A stretch of 64,000 nt of DNA from Geodermatophilus pulveris (lineage in GTDB: Bacteria; Actinomycetota; Actinomycetes; Mycobacteriales; Geodermatophilaceae). Positions 22,526 through 31,768 of this stretch are shown in pieces. The DNA lies in assembly GCF_900188375.1 (NCBI RefSeq), contig NZ_FZOO01000003.1:248001-312000 (forward strand), given 5' to 3'. Positions within the stretch are counted from its first letter, which is position 1. Each line of letters starts with the position of its first letter. The notes under the pieces were generated by a model. The model was not told the DNA's origin, did no database searches, and saw only the letters and a list, made by a program, of their open reading frames with translations. The translations under genes were made by a program, and so were the position numbers.

Positions 22526-23707
22526 TCAGGGCTGGAGCAGCACCTTCACCGCGCCGTCCTTCTTCTCCCGGAAGTCGGCGTAGGCCTGGGGGGCCTGCTC
22601 GAGGGGCACGCGGTGGGTGGCGAAGTCGTCGACGCCCAGCGGGTCGCCCTCGGTGAGGATCGGCAGGATGTCGGGCACCCAGCGCCAGACGTTGGCCTGG
22701 CCCATGCGCAGCTGGATCTGCTTGTCGAACATCTTGTTCAGCGGCATCGGGTCGCTGGCGCCGCCGTAGACGCCGGACAGCGAGATGGTGCCGCCGCGGC
22801 GGACGGCCTCGATCGCGGTGTTCAGCGCGGCCAGTCGGTCGACGCCGGCCACCTGCATGACCTTCTCCATGATCGCGTCCGGGACGATCGCGGAGGCCTT
22901 CTGGGCGATCGCCGCGACAGGGGAGCCGTGCGCCTCCATGCCGACCGCGTCGATGACGGCGTCCGGGCCGCGACCGGCGGTGGCCTCGCGGATCTCGCCG
23001 ACCACCTGGGCCTGGTCGGTCGAGCGGATCACGTCCGTGCCGCGGCCGACCGCCCGGGCGATGCGCTCGGGGACGACGTCGGAGGCCCACACGTGCTCGA
23101 TGCCCAGGTGGTGGGCGATGCGGGTGCACATGTCGCCGATCGGCCCCAGGCCCAGCACCAGCAGCGTGCCGCCGGGCGGCGTCGCGGCGTACTGGACCGC
23201 CTGCCAGGCAGTGGGCAGCACGTCGGAGAGGTAGACGAAGCGGTCGTCGGGCAGCCCGTCGGGCACCGTGACCGGCAGCGTGTTGCCGAAGGGCACCCGC
23301 AGGTACTCCGCCTGCCCGCCGGGCACCTGCCCGTAGAGCTTGGTGTAGCCGAACAGCGAGGCGCCGTAGCCCTGCTCGCGGTTCTGCGTCGTCTCGCACT
23401 GCGACTGCAGGCCCTGGGAGCACATCCAGCAGGTGCCGCAGGAGATGTTGAACGGGACGACGACCCGGTCGCCGGGCCTGACGGCGGTGACGTCCCGGCC
23501 CACCTCGCGGACGACGCCCATCGGCTCGTGACCCATCACGTCCCCGACCGACATGAAGGGCGCCATGACCTCGATGAGGTGCAGGTCGGAGCCGCAGATG
23601 CCGCTGGAGGTCACCTCGACGACCACGTCGGTCGGGTCCTGGATCGCCGGGTCGGGGACGGTGTCCACCCGGACGTCGGCTCGGCCGTGCCAGGTCACTG
23701 CGCGCAT
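22526..23707 (-). CDS. Zinc-dependent alcohol dehydrogenase
   Basis: 393 residues from ATG 23707. Medium-chain dehydrogenase with catalytic zinc ligands in SGICGSDLHLIEV and GHEPMGVVREVG, a structural cysteine cluster (CGTCWMCSQGLQSQC, four cysteines in the usual spacing), and a Rossmann fold with LLVLGLGPIGDMC. Related actinobacterial proteins act on formaldehyde adducts, alcohols or threonine; the long C-terminal half with DVIDA-type sequence (GPDAVIDAVGMEAHGSPVAA) resembles glutathione-independent formaldehyde dehydrogenase relatives. Substrate not determinable. It is divergent from the M23 peptidase gene. Confidence 0.88.
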   Translation of the reverse strand: MRAVTWHGRADVRVDTVPDPAIQDPTDVVVEVTSSGICGSDLHLIEVMAPFMSVGDVMGHEPMGVVREVGRDVTAVRPGDRVVVPFNISCGTCWMCSQGLQSQCETTQNREQGYGASLFGYTKLYGQVPGGQAEYLRVPFGNTLPVTVPDGLPDDRFVYLSDVLPTAWQAVQYAATPPGGTLLVLGLGPIGDMCTRIAHHLGIEHVWASDVVPERIARAVGRGTDVIRSTDQAQVVGEIREATAGRGPDAVIDAVGMEAHGSPVAAIAQKASAIVPDAIMEKVMQVAGVDRLAALNTAIEAVRRGGTISLSGVYGGASDPMPLNKMFDKQIQLRMGQANVWRWVPDILPILTEGDPLGVDDFATHRVPLEQAPQAYADFREKKDGAVKVLLQP

Positions 23708-23905
23708 GGGGGATGGGCTCCTCGGGTGGGGTCGTCGGGCTCGACGGGGGACTCCTGCCCCGTCGTGACGACGATCGCTCCAGTCCGGCGCCCGGCGCGG
23801 CGTGTCACCCACGCTGCGTGAGGGGCGGTCGACATCCCGTGGATCGACACCGGTGGCGTTCGGTGACCGCCGTCTCCGGGACGGCCGCGGATACCCCCGT
23901 CCGGA

Positions 23906-23923
23906 GGTCACCAAACGGTCACC
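23906..23923 (+). promoter_or_regulatory. Direct-repeat operator candidate (MtrA-like)
   Basis: GGTCACC occurs twice with 4 bp between (11-bp period) some 75 bp upstream of the M23 peptidase ATG. MtrA response regulators of actinobacteria bind direct repeats of a GTnAC(C) type near cell-wall hydrolase genes. The site, spacing and target gene class agree, but the motif is short and its role is inferred. Confidence 0.35.
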
Positions 23924-23996
23924 TCGTGTTTCCATGGCTCCCGTCCGCTCCCCCGGGCACCGCGCGCGACCCCCGTCCCCTACGGAAGCCAGGTGC

Positions 23997-24941
23997 ATGA
24001 CCCAGCTCCACCACGACCGCCCCCTCGACCTGGAGCGGACGTCCCGGCCCACCCTCCCGACCCGGCGCCCCGAGGAGGCGCGACGGTCGGACACCCCTCC
24101 CGCCGCACGGGCCCGGCTCGCCGGGGTCGCCGACCCCGCCGACCTCACCGGCCGGGCCGAGGCCGCGGCGCGATCCGGCATCACGGGGGGCCCGGCAGCG
24201 GCCGTGACGCCGCTGCTCCGCCGCCTGCGCGGCCGCCGCGCCGTACACGTCGCCGCCGCCCTCGTCGGGGCCAGCGCGCTGGGCCTGGTCACCGCCGGCG
24301 AACCGGTCGCCCGCGCCAGGGAGACCCGTGCCGGGACGGCCGGCCCGGTCAGCGTCGCCCAGGAGCTGGGCCTGCACGCCGGCGCGCCGGCCGCCGTCCC
24401 GGACGCCGAGGCCGCCGCGCGGCTCGGGGAGCTGGCCGCCGACCGCACCGTCCGCGAGGCCGGACGCACCGCCGCGGCGGCGGCGCAGGCCGAGGCCGAC
24501 CGGGTCGCCGCCGAGGCCGACCGGCTCGCCGCCGAGGCCGCCCGGCCCGAGGCCGTCCTGCCCGTCGAGGGCGGCCGGCTCACCAGCGGCTTCGGGTCGC
24601 GCTGGGGCACCCTGCACGCCGGCATCGACCTCGCCGCCCCGATGCGCACCCCGGAGTACGCCGCGATGGACGGCATCGTCCTGGAGGCGGGCCCGGCCAG
24701 CGGCTACGGGCTGGCGGTGTACGTCCGGCACGCCAACGGCGACGTCACCGTCTACGGGCACATGGACGAGGTCCTGGTGACCCCCGGCCAGGTGGTGCGG
24801 GCCGGCGACACCATCGCGCTGCTCGGCAACCGCGGCCAGTCCACCGGCCCGCACCTGCACTTCGAGGTGCGCCGCGGCGGGCCGGGCGGCGAGCCGGTCG
24901 ACCCGGTGGCCTACCTCCGGGAACGCGGCGTCGGGATCTGA
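23997..24941 (+). CDS. M23 family metallopeptidase
   Basis: 314 residues from ATG 23997. An N-terminal cytoplasmic region (1-77) with many Arg/Pro, one hydrophobic segment at about 80-98 (AVHVAAALVGASALGLVTAG), an Ala-rich coiled region (about 140-185), and a C-terminal LytM/M23 domain at about 190-305. The zinc ligands are visible: HAGIDLAAP, VYGHMDEV and STGPHLHFEV. It should cut peptidoglycan crosslinks in the periplasm, anchored by the single helix. A possible MtrA box lies upstream; a hairpin element starts right at its stop. Confidence 0.88.
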   Translation: MTQLHHDRPLDLERTSRPTLPTRRPEEARRSDTPPAARARLAGVADPADLTGRAEAAARSGITGGPAAAVTPLLRRLRGRRAVHVAAALVGASALGLVTAGEPVARARETRAGTAGPVSVAQELGLHAGAPAAVPDAEAAARLGELAADRTVREAGRTAAAAAQAEADRVAAEADRLAAEAARPEAVLPVEGGRLTSGFGSRWGTLHAGIDLAAPMRTPEYAAMDGIVLEAGPASGYGLAVYVRHANGDVTVYGHMDEVLVTPGQVVRAGDTIALLGNRGQSTGPHLHFEVRRGGPGGEPVDPVAYLRERGVGI

Positions 24942-25017
24942 CGGAGGACCCCCCTGGCCCCAGCCACTCGCGAGCTCGCGGCGGGTCCCTGCAGGGGAGC
25001 CGTTCCAGCACGTCACC
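24942..25017 (+). repeat. Hairpin element, copy B
   Basis: Directly follows the stop codon of the M23 gene. Left arm GGACCCCCCTGGCCC, core CGCGAGCTCGCGGCGGG, right arm CCCTGCAGGGGAGCC, then the conserved tail GTTCCAGCACGTCACC. Probably forms a terminator-like hairpin in the RNA. Confidence 0.7.
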
Positions 25018-25069
25018 AGGCCGGGGCGGGGCACACTCGGGGTCCGCAGCGGACAGCAGAGGGGGGTCG

Positions 25070-25993
25070 ATGGGGCACGGGCACGACCACGGGCACCCCG
25101 CCGCGACCGCGTCGGGCGCCCACCGCCGCCGGCTGGCCGTCGTCCTCGTCCTGACCCTGGTCGTGGCGGCCGCCGAGGTGGCCGGCGCGCTGGTCTCCGG
25201 GTCGCTGGCCCTGCTGGCCGACGCCGGGCACATGGCCACCGACGCGCTGGGCATCGGCCTGGCGCTCGGCGCGGTGTCCCTGGCCCAGCGCCCCGCCCGC
25301 GGACGGCGGACCTTCGGCTGGCAGCGCGCGGAGGTCCTCGCCGCCGTCGCCAACGGCCTGCTGCTGGTCGCGGTGGCCGGCTACGTCGTGGTCGAGGCGG
25401 TCCGCCGGATCGGGGACCCGCCGCGGATCGACGCCGGCCTGGTGCTCGCCGTGGCCGCGCTCGGCCTGGCGGTCAACCTCGGCGGGCTGGCGCTGCTGCA
25501 CCGCGGCCGGCGGGACTCGCTGGCCGTCCGCGGCGCCCACCTGGAGGTGCTCGGCGACGCGCTGGGCTCGGTCGCCGTCCTGGCCTCCGCCGTCGTGGTG
25601 GCCACCACCGGCTGGACGCCGGCGGACACCGTCGCCTCCCTGCTCATCGCCGCGCTGGTGGTGCCCCGGGCCTGGTCCCTGTTGCGCGAGGCGGTCGACG
25701 TGCTGCTGGAGGCGGCGCCGCGCGGGGTGGACCTGGAGCGGGTGCGCGCCCACCTCCTCGGGGTGGACGGCGTCGTCGGGGTCCACGACCTGCACGCCTG
25801 GACGATCACCTCCGGCCTGCCGGTGCTCTCCGCGCACGTCGTCGTCAGCGACGAGGCGCTCGCCGACGGCCACGGCGGGCGGGTGCTCGACGCGCTCGGC
25901 GACTGCCTGGGCGAGCACTTCGACGTCGCGCACTGCACCTTCCAGCTGGAGGCGGAGGCGCACGCCGGGCACGAGGCACCCGTCCACGAGTGA
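25070..25993 (+). CDS. Cation diffusion facilitator (CzcD-like) metal exporter
   Basis: 307 residues from ATG 25070 (GGGGGG upstream). His-rich start (GHGHDHGHP) typical of zinc exporters, then six membrane helices; the transport-site residues lie in LALLADAGHMATDALGIGLA (helix 2) and AHLEVLGDALGSVAVL (helix 5). The C-terminal cytoplasmic domain (about 205-300) carries VDGVVGVHDLHAWTITSG, the metal-regulated dimer domain. It exports zinc, cadmium or cobalt against protons. It stands alone between the hairpin element and the CtaG gene. Confidence 0.9.
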   Translation: MGHGHDHGHPAATASGAHRRRLAVVLVLTLVVAAAEVAGALVSGSLALLADAGHMATDALGIGLALGAVSLAQRPARGRRTFGWQRAEVLAAVANGLLLVAVAGYVVVEAVRRIGDPPRIDAGLVLAVAALGLAVNLGGLALLHRGRRDSLAVRGAHLEVLGDALGSVAVLASAVVVATTGWTPADTVASLLIAALVVPRAWSLLREAVDVLLEAAPRGVDLERVRAHLLGVDGVVGVHDLHAWTITSGLPVLSAHVVVSDEALADGHGGRVLDALGDCLGEHFDVAHCTFQLEAEAHAGHEAPVHE

Positions 25994-26078
25994 CGGACCC
26001 CCTCGCAGGGCGCCGTCCCATCCCGTCGCCGAGTGGGACAGTGGGTGCATCGGCACGGCGGGGCGGGAGGCAGCAGCG

Positions 26079-27038
26079 GTGGACCACGGTCACCACTCGG
26101 GCATGTGGGTGCCCGCGGAGCCGCCGACGTGGGGGCGGCTGTTCCTGCCGCACCTCGACGGCTGGTCGTGGCTGGCCGTGCTCGGCCTGCTCGGCCTGGT
26201 CGGCTACCCGGTCGCGGTCGCGGTGCTGCGCCGCTCGGGCGTGGCCTGGCCGTGGTGGCGGACGGCGTCCTGGACGGCCGGCTGCCTCGCGCTGTTCGCC
26301 GTGACCGGCACCTGGCTGAGCGGCTACGGCATGGTGCTGTTCAGCGTGCACATGGCCCAGCACATGGTGCTGTCCATGGTCGCCCCGGTGCTCCTGCTGC
26401 TCGGCGCCCCGGTCACCCTGGCGCTGCGGACCCTCCCGCGCGGCCGGACGCTGGCCGGCGTCCCGCGGGCGCTGCTGCTGGACGCGCTGCACAGCCGGGT
26501 CGCCCGCGTGGTGTCCCACCCGGCGTTCACCCTGCCGCTGTTCCTGGCCAGCCTCTACGCCGTCTACTTCACGCCCGTCTTCGACGCCCTGATGGCCAAC
26601 CCGGTGGGCCACCAGTTCATGCTCGCCCACTTCACCGTCACCGGGCTGCTGTTCTTCGGCCCGATCCTCGCCCAGGACCCCTGGCCGCGGACCACCGGCC
26701 ACGGCGGCCGGATGCTCGAGCTGCTCATCCCCATGCCGTTCCACGCCTTCTTCGGCGTCGCGATCCTCATGGCCAGCTCGCTGGTCGTGGACACCTTCGC
26801 CAGCCCGCCGGCCGGCTGGGGCGTCGACCCGCTGGCCGACCAGAAGGCCGCCGGGAGCATCGCCTGGTCCTTCGGCGAGATCCCGACGGTGTTCGTCATG
26901 GGCCTGGTGCTGTTCGGCTGGATGGGCTCCGAGCAGCGCAAGGCCCGCCGGCTGGACCGCGCCGCCGACCGCGACCAGGACGCCGAGCTGACCGCCTACA
27001 ACGAGCGACTCCGGGCCCTGGCCGCACGCGGCGGCTGA
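26079..27038 (+). CDS. CtaG-type cytochrome c oxidase assembly protein
   Basis: 319 residues from GTG 26079. Starts with a His-rich stretch (DHGHHSGMW) and has seven or so membrane helices with caa3_CtaG family marks: SVHMAQHMVLSMVAPVLLLL, HPAFTLPLFLASLYAVYFTP, and IPMPFHAFFGVAILMAS. The family assists copper delivery to caa3-type cytochrome oxidase. The oxidase subunit I gene (ctaD) is 2.8 kb downstream on the same strand, which supports this. Cytoplasmic tail with Arg/Asp-rich coiled segment. Confidence 0.85.
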   Translation: MDHGHHSGMWVPAEPPTWGRLFLPHLDGWSWLAVLGLLGLVGYPVAVAVLRRSGVAWPWWRTASWTAGCLALFAVTGTWLSGYGMVLFSVHMAQHMVLSMVAPVLLLLGAPVTLALRTLPRGRTLAGVPRALLLDALHSRVARVVSHPAFTLPLFLASLYAVYFTPVFDALMANPVGHQFMLAHFTVTGLLFFGPILAQDPWPRTTGHGGRMLELLIPMPFHAFFGVAILMASSLVVDTFASPPAGWGVDPLADQKAAGSIAWSFGEIPTVFVMGLVLFGWMGSEQRKARRLDRAADRDQDAELTAYNERLRALAARGG

Positions 27039-27100
27039 CCCGCCCTGCCCCCGTCGCCACGGCGCGGGACGCCCCGCGGGGCTCCTGCGACCATGGCGGG

Positions 27101-27604
27101 GTGCCGGTCTCCCTGGTCCTCACGGCGGACACGCACGTCCCCCGGCGGGCGCGCGACCTGCCGGCGGCGCTGTGGGCGGCGATCGACGCCGCGGACGTCG
27201 TCGTGCACGCCGGCGACTGGGTCGACGTCGCGCTGCTGGACCGCTTCGAGGAGCGCGCCCGCCGGCTGGTCGCCGTCCACGGCAACAACGACCACGGCGC
27301 GCTCCGCGAGCGGCTGCCGGAGGTGGCCCGCGCGGAGATCGAGGGGATCCGGCTGGCCGTCGTCCACGAGACCGGGGACCGCACGGGGCGCGAGGCACGC
27401 TGCGCCGCGCGCTTCCCCGACACCGACCTGCTGGTGTTCGGCCACAGCCACATCCCCTGGGACACCACCGCCGCCACCGGTCTGCGGTTGCTGAACCCCG
27501 GCTCGCCCACCGACCGGCGCCGGCAGCCGTCCTGCACCTACCTCACCGCCGTGGCCGACGGCGGGGTGCTGCGCGACGTCACCCTCCACCCGGTCGCGAG
27601 GTGA
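27101..27604 (+). CDS. Metallophosphoesterase (YfcE/MJ0936-like)
   Basis: 167 residues from GTG 27101. Metal ligands in the standard order: LTADTHVP (D and H), VHAGDWVD, VHGNNDHG, LAVVHETGD and FGHSHIPWD. This is the small YfcE/MJ0936 type of phosphodiesterase; physiological substrate unknown. Its stop overlaps the start of the MFS gene (GTGA), so the two are co-translated, followed by the methyltransferase in the same way. Confidence 0.88.
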   Translation: MPVSLVLTADTHVPRRARDLPAALWAAIDAADVVVHAGDWVDVALLDRFEERARRLVAVHGNNDHGALRERLPEVARAEIEGIRLAVVHETGDRTGREARCAARFPDTDLLVFGHSHIPWDTTAATGLRLLNPGSPTDRRRQPSCTYLTAVADGGVLRDVTLHPVAR

Positions 27605-28815
27605 CGGCAGGCACCGCCCGCTGGCGCCACCTCGGGGTGAGCCTGCTCGGCCTGGTCGCCGCCTGCGCCGTGCAGAACGGGCTGCCCTTCCTCACCGTCG
27701 CGCTGCGCGCCGAGGGCCTGTCGCTGAGCGCGATCGGCCTGCTGGTCAGCGCACCCACCGCCGGCCTGGTCCTCACCCTGCTGGCCTGGGGAGCGGCGGC
27801 CGACCGGTACGGCGAGCGGCGGGTGCTCGGCGCCGGGCTCGGCGTCGCCGCGGCCGCCCTGGCCGGGGCCGCGCTGGCGGCCACGCCGGTCGCCACCGGG
27901 CTGTGGCTGCTGCTCGCCGGCGCCGGCAGCGCGTCGGTGCACGCCGCCAGCGGGCGGCTGGTGCTCGGCTGGTTCCCGGCCTCCCAGCGCGGCCTGGCCA
28001 TGGGCATCCGGCAGGCCGGGCAGCCGATCGGCGTCGGGGTGGCGGCGTTCGCCCTGCCGCGGCTGGCCGACGGCGGCCCGGGGACGGCGTTCGCCGCGCT
28101 GGCCGCCGGGTGCGCCACCACCGCCGTCCTCATCGGGGTCCTGGTGCGCGACCCGGCCCGACCGCCGGCGCCGGCGGGGGCACCGCCGGCCGCGTCGCCC
28201 TACCGCTCCCCGGTGCTGTGGCGGGTGCACGCGGCCAGCACGCTGCTCGTCGTCCCGCAGTTCGTCGTCGCAGCCCTCGGCTTCGACTTCCTGGTGCGCG
28301 CGGCCGGCTGGTCGGCCGCGGCGGCCGGCACCCTGCTGGCGGTCACCTCCCTGGGCGGCGCGGCCGCCCGGCTCGGCGCGGGCGCCTGGTCCGACCGCGC
28401 GGGCAGCCGGGTGGGCCCGCTGCGGCTGGTCGCCGCCGCAGTCGCCGCCGTCGTCGGCGGGCTCGCGGTCGTCGCCGCCCTCACCCCGCACGTCCTCGCC
28501 CCGTCCGCGGTCGCCGCCGCGGTGGTCGTCGCGACCGTCGCCACGGTGAGTCCCAACGGGATCGCCTTCACCTCGGTCGCCGAGCAGGCCGGCAGCGCCT
28601 GGGCCGGGCGGGCGCTGGGCGCGCACAACACCGTGCAGAACGTCGGCGCCACCCTCACGGTGCCGCTGGCCGCGCTGCTCGTGGAGGACGGGCCGGGGTA
28701 CCCGGCCGCCTTCGCGGCGGCGGCGGTCGCGGCGGCGCTGGCGGTCGGCGTGGTGCCGGGGCGGGCGGTGGAGGCGGGCGGGGTGCCGCAGGCGGCCACG
28801 TCGGCGGCCCGGTGA
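27601..28815 (+). CDS. MFS transporter
   Basis: 404 residues from GTG 27601. Twelve hydrophobic segments with an MFS loop 2-3 motif (GAAADRYGERRVLG) and its second-half counterpart (GAWSDRAGSRVGPLR); FPASQRGLAMGIRQAGQPIG resembles the nitrate/nitrite or organic-anion (NarK/OxlT-like) branch. Substrate unknown. It sits in a three-gene GTGA-coupled run: phosphoesterase, MFS protein, methyltransferase. Confidence 0.85.
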   Translation: MTAGTARWRHLGVSLLGLVAACAVQNGLPFLTVALRAEGLSLSAIGLLVSAPTAGLVLTLLAWGAAADRYGERRVLGAGLGVAAAALAGAALAATPVATGLWLLLAGAGSASVHAASGRLVLGWFPASQRGLAMGIRQAGQPIGVGVAAFALPRLADGGPGTAFAALAAGCATTAVLIGVLVRDPARPPAPAGAPPAASPYRSPVLWRVHAASTLLVVPQFVVAALGFDFLVRAAGWSAAAAGTLLAVTSLGGAAARLGAGAWSDRAGSRVGPLRLVAAAVAAVVGGLAVVAALTPHVLAPSAVAAAVVVATVATVSPNGIAFTSVAEQAGSAWAGRALGAHNTVQNVGATLTVPLAALLVEDGPGYPAAFAAAAVAAALAVGVVPGRAVEAGGVPQAATSAAR

Positions 28816-29717
28816 GCCCCCGCCGTCCGTGGCCGGCCGGCGCGGTCGACCTGCTGGCCTGCCCGGTGTGCGCGGCGCCGCTGGCCACCCGGCCGGACGA
28901 CGCCGGCCTGCGCTGCCCGGCCGGGCACTCCTTCGACCGGGCGCGGCAGGGGCACGTCACGCTGCTGCCGCCCGGGCACGTCCCGCCGTCCGGCGACTCC
29001 GCGGCCATGGTCGGCGACCGGGTCGCCTTCCTCGCCGCCGGCCACTACGCCGGCGTGACCCGCGCCCTGGCCGATGCCGTCACCGCGGGGGACGACGGCC
29101 CGCCGCGCGCGCTGCTCGACCTCGGCGGCGGCACCGGGCACCACCTGGCCGGCGTCCTCGACCGGCTGCCCGACGCGGTCGGCGTGGTCCTGGACTCCTC
29201 CCGCCATGCCGCCCGCCGCGCCGCCGGCGCGCACCCGCGCGCGCTGGCCGTGGTGGCCGACGCCTGGGCCCGGCTGCCGGTGCGCCCGGCCGCCGTCGAC
29301 CGGGTGCTGGTCGTGTTCGCCCCGCGCAACGGCCGGGAGACCGCCCGGGTGCTGCGGCCGGGCGGGCGCCTGGTCGTCGTCACCCCCGCCGCCGACCACC
29401 TGGGGGAGCTGGTCGGCCCCCTCGGGCTGTTGCAGGTCGACCCGGACAAGGCGCGCCGGCTGTCCGCGGCGCTGGACCCGCACCTGCGCCCGGTGGCCGC
29501 CACGGCCCACCGGGACCGGCTCGAGCTGGACCGGGCGACGGTCACGACCCTGGTCGGCATGGGCCCGCACGCCCGCCACCTCGACCCGGAGCGGCTGGCC
29601 GCGGCGGTGGCCGCCCTGCCCGAGCGGACGCCGGTCACGCTGTCCCTCGACGTCACCACCTGGGTCCGCGAGCCGGCCGGTCCCGGCGTGTCAGGTCACG
29701 ATCCGGGCACGACCTGA
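28812..29717 (+). CDS. RlmA/TlrB-type 23S rRNA guanine methyltransferase
   Basis: 301 residues from GTG 28812, coupled to the MFS gene. An N-terminal zinc-finger-like segment (LLACPVCAAPLATR then LRCPAGHSFDRARQGHVTLL) is the mark of the RlmA family, which methylates N1 of G745 or G748 in 23S rRNA. The SAM-binding motif I is LLDLGGGTGHHLAGVLDRL; further family parts are FAPRNGRETARVLRPGGRLV and VGMGPHARHLDPERLA. TlrB members give tylosin resistance, RlmA is housekeeping; next to an MFS pump, a resistance role is possible but unproved. Confidence 0.82.
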   Translation: MSPRRPWPAGAVDLLACPVCAAPLATRPDDAGLRCPAGHSFDRARQGHVTLLPPGHVPPSGDSAAMVGDRVAFLAAGHYAGVTRALADAVTAGDDGPPRALLDLGGGTGHHLAGVLDRLPDAVGVVLDSSRHAARRAAGAHPRALAVVADAWARLPVRPAAVDRVLVVFAPRNGRETARVLRPGGRLVVVTPAADHLGELVGPLGLLQVDPDKARRLSAALDPHLRPVAATAHRDRLELDRATVTTLVGMGPHARHLDPERLAAAVAALPERTPVTLSLDVTTWVREPAGPGVSGHDPGTT

Positions 29718-29805
29718 GGCCCGACGCGGGGGGCCGGAGCGTGCGGACGGGCGCGCCCGCGACGTCGGCAGGAACCCCGCGCCGGGAAGCGTCTAAGCTG
29801 CGGCC

Positions 29806-31557
29806 GTGACGATCGCACCGGCGCCGATCGTGAGCCGGCCGAGCCCGGTTCACGAGGCGGAGAAGGGCTCGCGGCTCTCGAACCTGCTGCGGACCACCGA
29901 CCACAAGACCATCGGCCTGATGTACCTGGCCACCTCCTTCGCCTGGTTCGTCGTCGGCGGCCTCCTGGCGATGCTGATGCGCGGGGAACTCGGCCGGCCG
30001 GGTCTGCAGTTCCTGTCGCCGGAGCAGTACAACCAGCTGGTCACCATGCACGGCACGATCATGCTGCTGTTCTTCGCGACGCCGCTGTTCTTCGCCTTCG
30101 CCAACCTGATCATGCCGCTGCAGATCGGCGCGCCCGACGTGGCGTTCCCGCGGTTGAACTCGTTCTCCTTCTGGCTGTTCCTGTTCGGCTCCTCGCTGGC
30201 CGTGTCGGGCTTCTTCACCCCGGGTGGTGCCGCCGACTTCGGCTGGTACGCCTACACGCCGCTGTCCACCGCCGCGCACAGCCCCGGCGCCGGTGCCGAC
30301 CTGTGGATCGCCGGTCTGGCGGTCAGCGGCCTGGGCACCATCCTCGGCGCGGTCAACTTCCTGACCACGCTGGCCTGCCTGCGGGCGCCGGGCATGACGC
30401 TGTTCCGGATGCCGATCTTCTGCTGGAACACCCTGGTGACCAGCCTGCTGGTCCTCTTCGCCTTCCCGATCCTCACCGCCGCGCTGTTCGCCCTGCTGGC
30501 CGACCGCCAGCTCGGCGCCCTCGTCTTCGTCGAGGAGAACGGCGGGCCGATGCTGTGGCAGCACCTGTTCTGGTTCTTCGGGCACCCCGAGGTCTACATC
30601 ATCGCGCTGCCGTTCTTCGGCATCATCACCGAGATCATCCCGGTGTTCAGCCGCAAGCCGTTGTTCGGCTACAAGGGCATGGTCTTCGCCACCATCGCCA
30701 TCGGCGGCCTGTCGCTGACGGTGTGGGCGCACCACATGTACGCCACCGGAGCGGTGCTGCTGCCCTTCTTCTCCTTCCTCACCTACCTCATCGCCGTGCC
30801 GACCGGGATCAAGTTCTTCAACTGGATCGGCACGATGTGGCGCGGCCAGCTCACCTTCGAGACGCCGATGCTGTTCGCCATCGGCTTCCTGGTGACCTTC
30901 CTGCTGGGCGGCCTGACCGGCGTCCTGCTGGGCAGCCCGGCGCTGGACTGGCACCTCAACGACAGCTACTTCGTCGTCGCGCACTTCCACTACGTCGTCT
31001 TCGGGACCGTCGTGTTCGCCGCCTACGCGGGCATGTACTTCTGGTTCCCGAAGATGATCGGCCGGATGATGGACGAGCGGATCGGCAAGCTGCACTTCTG
31101 GTTGACCTTCATCGGCTTCCACGGCACCTTCCTCGTGCAGCACTGGCTCGGCGCCGAGGGCATGCCCCGCCGGTACGTCAACTACCTGGGCACCGACGGG
31201 TTCACCACGCTGAACACCGTCTCGACGGTCTTCTCCTTCGTGCTCGGCGCCTCCACCATCCCGTTCCTCTACAACGTGGCCCGGTCGTGGCGGTACGGCC
31301 GGCTGGCCCTGCGTGACGACCCCTGGGGCCACGGCAACTCGCTGGAGTGGGCGACCGGCTCCCCGCCCCCGCGGCACAACTTCACCGAGATCCCGAAGAT
31401 CCGCTCCGAGCGGCCGGCGTTCGAGGCGCACTACCCGCACCTGGTGGAGCGGCTGCAGCGCGAGGCGCACGCCGGCAAGCGGCACGACCCCTACGCCGCC
31501 GAGCTGGGCGCCACCGGGGGCTCCCGGCAGGGTCCGAACGACCCCGACCCCACCTGA
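29806..31557 (+). CDS. ctaD: Cytochrome c oxidase subunit I
   Basis: 583 residues from GTG 29806, the catalytic subunit of the aa3-type terminal oxidase. Twelve membrane helices with all haem and copper ligands in place: [11 protein letters not shown] (haem a His), [11 protein letters not shown] (CuB His and crosslinked Tyr), [10 protein letters not shown] (two CuB His) and [11 protein letters not shown] (haem a3 and a His). The K-channel stretch SLTVWAHHM and the D-channel region near its start are present. The actinobacterial C-terminal cytoplasmic extension is Pro/Arg-rich. Subunits II and III are not next to it. A doubled hairpin element starts at its stop. Confidence 0.95.
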   Translation: MTIAPAPIVSRPSPVHEAEKGSRLSNLLRTTDHKTIGLMYLATSFAWFVVGGLLAMLMRGELGRPGLQFLSPEQYNQLVTMHGTIMLLFFATPLFFAFANLIMPLQIGAPDVAFPRLNSFSFWLFLFGSSLAVSGFFTPGGAADFGWYAYTPLSTAAHSPGAGADLWIAGLAVSGLGTILGAVNFLTTLACLRAPGMTLFRMPIFCWNTLVTSLLVLFAFPILTAALFALLADRQLGALVFVEENGGPMLWQHLFWFFGHPEVYIIALPFFGIITEIIPVFSRKPLFGYKGMVFATIAIGGLSLTVWAHHMYATGAVLLPFFSFLTYLIAVPTGIKFFNWIGTMWRGQLTFETPMLFAIGFLVTFLLGGLTGVLLGSPALDWHLNDSYFVVAHFHYVVFGTVVFAAYAGMYFWFPKMIGRMMDERIGKLHFWLTFIGFHGTFLVQHWLGAEGMPRRYVNYLGTDGFTTLNTVSTVFSFVLGASTIPFLYNVARSWRYGRLALRDDPWGHGNSLEWATGSPPPRHNFTEIPKIRSERPAFEAHYPHLVERLQREAHAGKRHDPYAAELGATGGSRQGPNDPDPT

Positions 31558-31677
31558 GAGAGGACCCCGTCCTCCCCACCCTTCGCAGGCTCAGGGCGGG
31601 ACCCGGGACGGGGCCGGTTCCAGCACGTCACCACGCTCGGCGCGGGACCCTGCGAGGGGGCCGTTCACCACATCACG
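31558..31677 (+). repeat. Hairpin element, copy C, with a second half copy
   Basis: A full copy (31558-31632; arms GGACCCCGTCCTCCCC and GGGACGGGGCCGG, tail TTCCAGCACGTCACC) is followed by a partial one (31633-31677: GCTCGGCGCGGGACCCTGCG, then GGGGGCCGTTCACCACATCA). Directly after the ctaD stop. The arm bases differ from copies A, B, D in both strands together, keeping the stem paired. Confidence 0.7.
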
Positions 31678-31768
31678 CGACGCCCCGTCGGCTCCGGCCG
31701 GCGGGGCGTCGGCGTGCGCGGTCCGCGCCCCGGGCCGGTCGCCGGACGCCGGCCGGGGGTGCGGCACG

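Noticed and set aside
23708-23996. A riboswitch (ydaO-like) before the M23 peptidase gene
   Set aside because: The region lacks a recognisable ydaO consensus; only the direct repeat stands out.
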